Assembly: GCF_019468565.1 (NCBI RefSeq)
Contig: NZ_CP080521.1
Coordinates: 5,766,001 to 5,830,000, forward strand
DNA: 64,000 nucleotides
Source: Pseudonocardia sp. DSM 110487
Lineage (GTDB): Bacteria; Actinomycetota; Actinomycetes; Mycobacteriales; Pseudonocardiaceae
Direction of reading: 5' to 3'
The translations under genes were made by a program, and so were the position numbers. This document shows, piece by piece, positions 57,876 through 64,000 of the stretch. A model generated the notes under the pieces. It worked only from the letters and a program-made list of their open reading frames with translations, did no database searches and was not told the DNA's origin. Position 1 is the first letter of the stretch; every line of letters starts with the position of its first letter.

Positions 57876-59648
57876 CTACTCGACGACCGAGTCTGCGAAG
57901 AGCGACGCCCCCGACGGCGAGGCCGTCGGCGGCACGGGCGCGGGAGACAGGGCGGGCGGCAGGATCGACGGCGCGGGGGGCTCCACCAGCCGCGGGCGAA
58001 TCGGCGGCTTCGGCGCGAGCGGGGCGTTGCCGATGATGATGTCGGCCGCCTTCTCGGCGATCATCATCGTGGGCGCGAGCGTGTTGGCGTTGGTCAGCGA
58101 CGGCATCACCGACGCGTCGACCACCCGCAGACCCTCGACGCCGTGCACACGCATCGTGTCGGGGTCGACCACCGCGAGCTCGCCACGCCCCATCGCCGCC
58201 GTGCACGCGGGGTGGTAACCCACGCGGCCGGTGCGCCGCACCCAGGCCATGATCTCCTCGTCGGAGCGCACGTGCGCACCCGGGAGGGTCTCGCCGCCGT
58301 CGAGGTGCCGGAACGCCGGCTGCGCGAGGAGGTCACGGGCCCGCTGGAGGCCGTTGATCCACCGGTGCCGGTCCTTCGGGTCGGACAGGAAGTTCACCAC
58401 GATCTTCGGGTGCACGGCCGGGATCGGGGAGGCGATCTTCACCGAGCCGCGTGCCTCCGACCGCATCACGCCGACGTGCATCTGGTAGCCGTGGGCGGTG
58501 ACCTCGACGGACTCGTCGGCGCTGTTCATGGCCAGCGGCGCGAGCAGGAACATGAGGTCCGGCTCGTCACCCTCTGCGAAGTCGCTGCGGACGAAGCCGC
58601 CGGCCTGCATCGGGTTGCGGGTGCCAGGGCCCTTTCCGAACACCAGCGCGTCGAGGACGACCCCCGGCCACTTGGCCTTGTTGCGGATGTCGGACATCGA
58701 CACGGGCTGGATGCACTTGTGCTGGACGTGCACCGCGAGGTGCTCCTGCAACGACTCGCCCACCCCCGGCAGGTGGTGCACGACGGGGATGCCCATCCCG
58801 CGCAGGTACTCGCCGTCGCCCACACCGGACAGCTGCAGGATCTGCGGAGTGCCGATCGCACCCGCGGACAGGATCGTCTCGGAGGCGCGGACGTCGTGCG
58901 TCTCGCCGTTGCGGTCCCGGTAGCGGATGCCCACGGCCCTGGTGCCCTCGAAGAGGACCTTGCTGACGGTCGCGTGGGTGCGGACCTCGAGGTTCGGCCT
59001 GCTCTCCACCGGGTGCAGGTACGCCGCCGCCGCCGAGGCTCGCTTGCCACCCCGCACCGCCTGGTCCAGCGGGGAGAAGCCCTCCTGCGCGTCGTCGTTG
59101 ACGTCGGGCACCACCTGGTAGCCCGCCTGCTGCGCCGCCTCGAAGAAGGCGTCGAAGATCGGGCCCTCCGCCGGACCGCGGTTCAGCGGCTGCGGGCCGC
59201 TGCGACCCCGGCCGGTGCCGCGCGGCTCGCCCACGCAGCCCTCCAGCCTGCGGAAGTACGGTTCGCAGTGGGCGTAGTCCCACGTCTCGGAGCCCGCCTC
59301 CGCGGCCCACCGGTCGTAGCTCCCCCGGTGACCGCGCTCGTAGATCATCCCGTTGATGCTGCTCGAGCCGCCGAGGACCTTGCCCCGCGGGTGGTGCAAC
59401 CGCCGCGACCCGAGGCCGGGCTCGGGCTCCGACTCGTAGCGCCAGTCGAAGGTCCGGTGACCGACGGGGAAGCCCATCGCGAGCGGCAGCTGGATCCGCA
59501 GATCCCACCAGTGATCGGGTCCACCCGCCTCCAGCAGCAGCACCCGCACCGACGGGTCGGCGGTCAGGCGATTGGCCAGGATGCAGCCGGCCGGGCCACC
59601 ACCAACGATCAAGACGTCATAGCCGATCACAGACACTTCGTCCCTCAC
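57876..59648 (-). CDS. GMC-family oxidoreductase, choline dehydrogenase-like
   Basis: This 590-residue FAD enzyme of the glucose-methanol-choline family has DVLIVGGGPAGCILANRL, HPRGKVLGGSSSINGM, ILSAGAIGTPQILQLSG, and the catalytic GYHPACTAAMG with His, then SLTNANTLAPTMMIAEKAAD. It oxidises an alcohol, plausibly choline to betaine aldehyde. A Pro-rich tail of about 40 residues (from near residue 550) is unusual. GTG 59648 follows an AAGAGGAC site. No choline importer gene is next to it. Confidence 0.88.
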   Translation of the reverse strand: MRDEVSVIGYDVLIVGGGPAGCILANRLTADPSVRVLLLEAGGPDHWWDLRIQLPLAMGFPVGHRTFDWRYESEPEPGLGSRRLHHPRGKVLGGSSSINGMIYERGHRGSYDRWAAEAGSETWDYAHCEPYFRRLEGCVGEPRGTGRGRSGPQPLNRGPAEGPIFDAFFEAAQQAGYQVVPDVNDDAQEGFSPLDQAVRGGKRASAAAAYLHPVESRPNLEVRTHATVSKVLFEGTRAVGIRYRDRNGETHDVRASETILSAGAIGTPQILQLSGVGDGEYLRGMGIPVVHHLPGVGESLQEHLAVHVQHKCIQPVSMSDIRNKAKWPGVVLDALVFGKGPGTRNPMQAGGFVRSDFAEGDEPDLMFLLAPLAMNSADESVEVTAHGYQMHVGVMRSEARGSVKIASPIPAVHPKIVVNFLSDPKDRHRWINGLQRARDLLAQPAFRHLDGGETLPGAHVRSDEEIMAWVRRTGRVGYHPACTAAMGRGELAVVDPDTMRVHGVEGLRVVDASVMPSLTNANTLAPTMMIAEKAADIIIGNAPLAPKPPIRPRLVEPPAPSILPPALSPAPVPPTASPSGASLFADSVVE

Positions 59649-59901
59649 GTCCTCTTCCCCCTCGACCGGCGCACACCACCGGTCACGTCACGCGCACGCT
59701 TCACCGGAGCGACACGGTGACGGGTGCATCCGGCTATCGAGCGAGCCGAGAACGACGTTAGCTGGATCGAGTGAGTCCCGACCGCACCGGGGTGCCTCAC
59801 GGCGTACGGCGTACCGGAACGAGTCATCCCATGTTTGCTCCGTCGGTGCAGAATGGCAACGTGCTGTTCACCGACACGCCACCGAAACCCGGTCCACGGC
59901 T
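59649..59901. other. 253-nt intergenic region before small protein gene
   Basis: I see no convincing gene or long palindrome. Short GC dyads such as GGCGTAC repeats near 59801-59816 could be operators for the divergent GMC oxidoreductase gene or the small protein gene. Confidence 0.35.
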
Positions 59902-60147
59902 GTGAGCGGCCCGGGACTCGAAGTGACGCGGCTGCTGCAGAACCCGCTGGGCCACCCCGCGCCCGAGGGCGAGCGGGGCGACATCGTCCGCGTCAGCGAC
60001 GGGATGCGCACCCTGTACCTCACGCCTCAGGAGTTCGACGAGGCCAGCGAGCAACAGCTGCGCTACCGGCTGGCGGCCGAGGGCAGGACCCGCACCACCG
60101 CCCAGGGGAACTCGAGTCAGCTGCCTCCCTCGTGGGCGGAGTCGTAG
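59902..60147 (+). CDS. Small hypothetical protein (81 aa)
   Basis: The 81-residue product LEVTRLLQNPLGHPAPEGERG... continues with DGMRTLYLTPQEFDEASEQQLRYRLAAEG. It has mixed charge, no membrane segment and no known domain I can name. GTG start at 59902 has no strong ribosome-binding site. Regular codon use and lack of low complexity favour a real gene. Its last 31 nt overlap the convergent small gene. Confidence 0.5.
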   Translation: MSGPGLEVTRLLQNPLGHPAPEGERGDIVRVSDGMRTLYLTPQEFDEASEQQLRYRLAAEGRTRTTAQGNSSQLPPSWAES

Positions 60148-60314
60148 CCGAGGTCGCCGTGCAGGTCGACCGTGAACGACGCGGTGCTCGCGGCCGTCAG
60201 GGAGATCGGCGACACGGCGCGTGGGCGTGGGATGTCCTGCAGGGCGGCGTTCACCTCGTGTGCGAGGTCGTAGCTGTAATCGCCCCCGCTGTCACCTTCG
60301 TGCGCACCCGACAA
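60117..60314 (-). CDS. Small protein with repeated GDxxYDxAHE motif (65 aa)
   Basis: The 65-residue product starts at TTG 60314, with AGGAGG about 8 nt upstream, and carries the motif GDYSYDLAHE near the N-terminus and GDLGYDSAHE near the C-terminus. Two such ends with a variable Pro/Ser/Thr middle suggest a real small actinobacterial protein family. Function is unknown. It converges on the 81-residue gene. Confidence 0.55.
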   Translation of the reverse strand: MSGAHEGDSGGDYSYDLAHEVNAALQDIPRPRAVSPISLTAASTASFTVDLHGDLGYDSAHEGGS

Positions 60315-60448
60315 GACGTCTCCCTCCTCGGGTCGCCCCACGACCCGAACCCGACGCTGCGCTCATTTCACGCTGTGCGACCGTGTGCATCCGGTCGGTG
60401 TCGTCGATCATCGCTCGCGCGAGTGGCGCACGCAAGGGATCCGGACGC

Positions 60449-61477
60449 TCAGCCATCCAGGCGGACGAGCACCTTTCCGACGCCCGCCCCCGTGAGCACA
60501 CCCAGCAGCGCGGCCGGGGCCTGCTCGAGACTCTCGTAGACGGTCTCCCTGGTCCGCACGCTGCCGTCAGCGAGCCAGCCGGCGGCGCGGGCGGTGTACG
60601 CCCCCATCTGGGGGAGGTAGGCGCCGACCTGCATCCCGCGCAGGGTGACCTGCTTCAGCACGGCCTGCACGAGGTTGGACGGGCCGGGCGGTGGCTGCAC
60701 CGCGTTGTAGCCGCTGATCATCCCGACGAGGGCGACCCGGCCGCCGACGTGCATCGCGTCGAGGGCCGCGGCGAGGTGCTCACCGCCCACGTTGTCGATG
60801 TAGACGTCGATGCCACCGGGCGCGACCCTGGCGAGCTGCTCACCGACCGGACCTGCGCGGTGATCGATCGCCGCGTCGAACCCGAAGACGTCCACGAGCG
60901 CGGCGGCCTTCTCCGGGCCGCCCGCCGAGCCGATCACGCGGGCGGCACCCGCCTTGCGGGCGAGCTGGCCCGCGACGCTGCCGACGGCACCCGCCGCGCT
61001 GGACACGAACACGACGTCGCCCGGCCGCACCGGGGCGACGTCGGTGACGGCCGCGTACGCGGTGAGGCCGGTGGTCCCGAGCGGCCCGAGGTAGGCCTTG
61101 GCGGGCGCGATCGCGGCGTCGAGGACCGCGGCCGCCGACGCGTCGAGCACGGCGTGCTCGCGCCAGCCGAGGAAGTGCGAGACGGTCGCGCCGACCCCGA
61201 TCGCGGCCGACCGAGACGCGACGACCTCCCCGATCGCCGAGCCCTCGAGGGGCTCACCGATCGCGAACGGCGGGAGCACGGGTGAGGGCCGGTCGTCCAT
61301 GCGGCCCCGCATGTACGGGTCGACCGACATCCAGGTGTTGCGCACCAGGATCTGGCCGTCCGCGAGCTGCGGCAGCTTCGCCTCGGTGAGCGCGAGGTCG
61401 TCGAGCCGGGGCACGCCCACCGGGCGCGCAGCGAGGTGGATCTCCCGGGTGGTCTCCGGGAGGTTCGAGTTGGTCAT
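60449..61477 (-). CDS. Medium-chain NADP-dependent oxidoreductase (CurA/leukotriene B4 reductase-like)
   Basis: This 342-residue zinc-independent medium-chain dehydrogenase has NTWMSVDPYMRGRM, the cofactor-binding VFVSSAAGAVGSVAGQLARKAGAARVIGSAGGPEKAA and YIDNVGGEHLAAALDAM. It reduces alkenal/one double bonds, as in prostaglandin reductase or CurA. ATG 61477 follows GGAG by 5 nt. It is divergent from the BTAD regulator and may be its target. Confidence 0.92.
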   Translation of the reverse strand: MTNSNLPETTREIHLAARPVGVPRLDDLALTEAKLPQLADGQILVRNTWMSVDPYMRGRMDDRPSPVLPPFAIGEPLEGSAIGEVVASRSAAIGVGATVSHFLGWREHAVLDASAAAVLDAAIAPAKAYLGPLGTTGLTAYAAVTDVAPVRPGDVVFVSSAAGAVGSVAGQLARKAGAARVIGSAGGPEKAAALVDVFGFDAAIDHRAGPVGEQLARVAPGGIDVYIDNVGGEHLAAALDAMHVGGRVALVGMISGYNAVQPPPGPSNLVQAVLKQVTLRGMQVGAYLPQMGAYTARAAGWLADGSVRTRETVYESLEQAPAALLGVLTGAGVGKVLVRLDG

Positions 61478-61531
61478 CTGGGGCTCCGTTTCGGGGTTCG
61501 GACCAGTACGCCACCGACGGTGCCGCGGCCC

Positions 61532-61564
61532 GCTCCAGGTCTGCTCCAGGTCCGCTGTAGGGCC
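61532..61564 (+). promoter_or_regulatory. Three 11-bp direct repeats, SARP-type site
   Basis: GCTCCAGGTCT (61532-61542), GCTCCAGGTCC (61543-61553) and GCTGTAGGGCC (61554-61564) recur at exact 11-bp spacing. A TACGCT-like -10 element begins at 61571. This geometry is known for SARP/BTAD regulator binding sites and here precedes the BTAD regulator's own start. Confidence 0.6.
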
Positions 61565-61582
61565 GCGCATTACGCTCCGCGG

Positions 61583-64000
61583 GTGCGTTTCGGGGTGCTC
61601 GGCCCGCTCGCGGTGTGGACCGCGAACGGGGAGCCGGTCCGCATCCCGGAGCTCAAGGTGCGCGCGCTGCTCGCGGACCTGCTCGTCCACGCCGGACGCC
61701 CTGTCGGGGTCGACCGCCTGATCGACGACCTCTGGGCCGAGCGGGCGCCGCGTGACCCGCTCGGCGCCCTCCAGACCCGGGTCTCGCAGCTGCGGCGGGC
61801 GCTCGGGCGGGACCTGGTGGTCTTCCAGCCGCCCGGGTACCTGCTGCGGGTCGGGGACGAGGCGCTCGACGTCACGCGGTTCCGGCGGCTCACCGCACGG
61901 GCCGCCGCGGCGGCCGACCCCCGCGAGCGCGCCGGGCTGCTGGCCGACGCGCTCGCGCTGTGGCGGGGACCCGCGCTCGCCGACTTCGCCGACGAGGAGT
62001 TCGCGCGGGCGGCGACGGCCCGGTGGGAGGAGGAACGGCTCGACGCGCTCGAGTCACGCGCCGAGGCCCGGCTCGCGCTCGGCGAGCACGGCGCGGTGGC
62101 GGCCGAGCTGGGCGAGCTCGTCGCCCGCCACCCGCTGCGCGAGCGGCTGCGGGCCGCCCACCTGCGTGCCCTGCACCGGTCCGGGCGCCAGACGGAGGCC
62201 CTCGCGGGCTTCCGCGAATTCCGCGAGCGGCTGGCCGACAAGCTGGGACTCGAACCCGGACGCGAGCTCGTCACGCTCCACGAGGCGATCCTGCGTCACG
62301 ACCCGGCCGAGGAACCCGCGCCGGAGGTCGACGCGCTCCCCCGCACGAACCTGCCCGAACCGCTCACCGCGGTCGTCGGGAGGGAGGACGCGGTGGCTGC
62401 CGTGCAGGTCCGGCTGACCGGCGCGCGGCTGGTGACGCTGACCGGGCCGGGTGGGGTCGGCAAGACCCGGCTGGCCCTCGAGGTGGCCGCGGGGCTGCGC
62501 GATCCGGACGGCGACGGCCCGTGGCTGGTCGAGCTGGCCGCACTCGAGGCAGTGGCCGACACAGGGGCCGGCGCGACCGATGCGATCGCCACGTCCATCG
62601 CTGCCGCCCTCGGCCTGCGCGACGACCCGCGGTCCGCAGCGAACCCGGCCGAGCGGGTCACCGACGCCTTGCGGACGCGGCGCACGCTGCTGGTCCTCGA
62701 CAACTGCGAGCACGTGGCCGGCGCCGTGGCGGACCTGGTCGACGCGCTGCTGCGGGCCGCGCCGGACGTGCGGGTGCTCGCGACCAGCCGCGAGCCGCTC
62801 CGGGTGGCGGGCGAGGCGCTGTGGCCGGTCCCGCCGCTCACGCTGCCCGCACCGGACGCGTCGCCCGCGCAGCAGCGGGCGACCGGGGCCGTGCGGCTCT
62901 TCGCCGCACGGGCCGCGGCCGCGGCCCCCGACTTCGTGCTCGACGACGCGACCGCCGCCGCGGTGGCCCGCATCTGCCGCAGGCTCGACGGCCTGCCGCT
63001 CGCACTCGAGCTGGCGGCCACCCGGGTGCGCGTGTTCGGCGTGCACGAGCTCGCGGACCGGCTCGACGGGCACGCCGACCGGTCTGGGCTGCTCGGCACC
63101 GGCCCCCGCGGCGCGCCTGCCCGCCAGCGGACCCTGCGCGCGACGATCGACTGGAGCTGGGGCCTGCTCGACGCCGCGGAACGCGTGGTGCTGCGCAGGC
63201 TCGCGGTGCAGGCGGGCGCCGCCCCGCTCGATACGGCCGTCGCGCTCGCCGGGCCCGACGCCGGCCGGGACGCGGTGGATGTGCTCGCCGGCCTCGTCGA
63301 CCGCTCACTGGTGTCGGTGATCCCCGGCGGCGCGGGCGAGCCGACCCGCTACCGGCTGCTCGAGTCGGTGCGGGACTACGGGCTCGACCGGCTGGCGGAA
63401 GCTGGCGAGGTGGCCGCCACGCGGCAGCGTCACCTGGAGCACCACGTCGCGCTGGCGGAACGGGCCGCCGCTCGGCTGCGCGGGCCCGAGCAGGCCCGCT
63501 GGCTGCGCGTCCTGGAGAACGCATCGGCGGACCTGCGCGCCGCCCTCGACACGGCCGTGGCCACGAGAGCGGCCGAGGCCGCCCTGGGGCTGGTCGACGC
63601 GCTCGGCTGGCACTGGTGCCTGCTCGGACGCTGGAGCGAGGCGCTGCGGTGCTGCGCGCTCGCGCTGGGCGTGGCGGAAGGTCGCACCGATCTCGGCGCG
63701 CGGGTGGCGGTCTGGCAGGCGGGATTCTCGATGCTGAGCGGGTCCGGCGTCGACGTGCTCCCGGGAGCGCTCGCGGCCGCCGACGGGCTCGCCGACGCAG
63801 GTGGTCGCGCGCGGGCCCGCTGGTTCCTCGCGTTCGCCCACCGGGGGCGCGGAGAGCTCGCCACGACGGCGCGGCTCGTCGAGGACGTCGTGGAGCGGGC
63901 CGCGGCGGTGGGCGACCGGTGGAGCACCGCCGCCGCGCTCGCGGTGCGGGCCACGGTGGCCCGCGCCGGTGGTGCCCTCGACGCGGCCGCCCGGGACGCG
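61583..64000 (+). CDS. BTAD/AfsR-type regulator with NB-ARC ATPase domain (3' truncated by window edge)
   Basis: The visible 806 residues hold an OmpR-like winged helix (LKVRALLADLLVHAGRPV), a BTAD domain (about residues 95-240), a P-loop NTPase with GPGGVGKTRLA (about 285-295) and LLVLDNCEHVAGAV, a winged-helix module (RTLRATIDWSWGLLDAAERVVLRRLA), and the start of a helical repeat (TPR-like) region. It is an AfsR/SARP-like transcriptional activator. GTG 61583 follows SARP-like direct repeats, giving a very short leader. The C-terminus is outside the window. It may control the divergent reductase gene. Confidence 0.92.
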   Translation, partial: MRFGVLGPLAVWTANGEPVRIPELKVRALLADLLVHAGRPVGVDRLIDDLWAERAPRDPLGALQTRVSQLRRALGRDLVVFQPPGYLLRVGDEALDVTRFRRLTARAAAAADPRERAGLLADALALWRGPALADFADEEFARAATARWEEERLDALESRAEARLALGEHGAVAAELGELVARHPLRERLRAAHLRALHRSGRQTEALAGFREFRERLADKLGLEPGRELVTLHEAILRHDPAEEPAPEVDALPRTNLPEPLTAVVGREDAVAAVQVRLTGARLVTLTGPGGVGKTRLALEVAAGLRDPDGDGPWLVELAALEAVADTGAGATDAIATSIAAALGLRDDPRSAANPAERVTDALRTRRTLLVLDNCEHVAGAVADLVDALLRAAPDVRVLATSREPLRVAGEALWPVPPLTLPAPDASPAQQRATGAVRLFAARAAAAAPDFVLDDATAAAVARICRRLDGLPLALELAATRVRVFGVHELADRLDGHADRSGLLGTGPRGAPARQRTLRATIDWSWGLLDAAERVVLRRLAVQAGAAPLDTAVALAGPDAGRDAVDVLAGLVDRSLVSVIPGGAGEPTRYRLLESVRDYGLDRLAEAGEVAATRQRHLEHHVALAERAAARLRGPEQARWLRVLENASADLRAALDTAVATRAAEAALGLVDALGWHWCLLGRWSEALRCCALALGVAEGRTDLGARVAVWQAGFSMLSGSGVDVLPGALAAADGLADAGGRARARWFLAFAHRGRGELATTARLVEDVVERAAAVGDRWSTAAALAVRATVARAGGALDAAARDA

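Noticed and set aside
1..64000. CRISPR array, tRNA, rRNA, insertion sequence or prophage
   Set aside because: No regular repeat-spacer series, no tRNA-like or rRNA stretch, and no transposase or integrase gene was seen.

Overview
The window is very GC-rich, densely coded, and rich in GTG starts and 1-4 nt stop/start overlaps. Typical actinobacterial families are present (DUF1707, XRE+DUF397 pair, SAV2177-type methyltransferase, BTAD/AfsR-type regulator, a third-type EF-Tu). It is most likely a chromosomal segment of a high-GC actinomycete, probably Pseudonocardiales; that assignment is inference. No rRNA, tRNA, CRISPR, phage or transposase gene was seen, and no gene-free stretch exceeds 300 bases.

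Layout. 0-4.15 kb (+): end of a peptide/nickel-type ABC ATPase, an M20 hydrolase, an aldehyde dehydrogenase and an SDR. 4.2-5.4 kb (-): a divergent EF-Tu (tuf3 type). 5.7-14.5 kb: a complete corrinoid-dependent demethylation locus. On the minus strand lie a non-pyrrolysine MttB-family methyltransferase and a dimethylglycine/sarcosine dehydrogenase-like flavoenzyme. Divergent from them lie an IclR regulator, the corrinoid protein, a pterin-binding methyltransferase, a 2Fe-2S/ASKHA corrinoid activator and a DUF1638 protein. Together they could take methyl groups from glycine betaine or a similar quaternary amine to tetrahydrofolate and then oxidise the dimethyl product. 14.5-18.7 kb: WYL regulator and a FecB/FecCD-type importer without its ATPase. 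18.7-22.5 kb: FMN-type small oxidase, DUF1707 protein, LysR/MFS pair, and a divergent signal peptidase II. 22.5-27.8 kb: TctCBA tricarboxylate transporter, a tricarballylate-dehydrogenase-like flavoprotein and a GntR regulator.

27.8-45.7 kb: DoxX, STAS, esterase, HxlR/hydrolase, MFS/LysR, VOC and DUF2306 genes. These are followed by superoxide dismutase, flavin reductase, a short Clp-type AAA+ protein, a MarR/NmrA/SnoaL group, a TetR + acyl-CoA dehydrogenase operon and an XRE/DUF397 pair. 45.8-57.8 kb: a sugar-acid locus with YesL-like protein, CUT1 ABC importer, Gfo/Idh/MocA oxidoreductase, uronate isomerase, fructuronate reductase-like enzyme and LacI regulator. The same 16-bp palindrome lies before the lacI gene and in the transporter/oxidoreductase divergent promoter. 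57.9-64 kb: choline-dehydrogenase-like GMC oxidoreductase, two small proteins, a medium-chain reductase, and a BTAD/NB-ARC regulator preceded by three 11-bp direct repeats and cut by the window end.

The most unusual DNA-level signal is a set of large intergenic palindromes at gene ends. Four copies of one nested palindrome (TTCACACA boxes) lie within 10 kb (45.7-55.3 kb). Two unrelated sequences (at 16.6 and 19.8 kb) share the same box-spacer-box-loop-box-spacer-box layout. Simple long hairpins lie at 4.15, 8.1 and 13.8 kb, and the last occupies the place where the DUF1638 gene should have its start codon.
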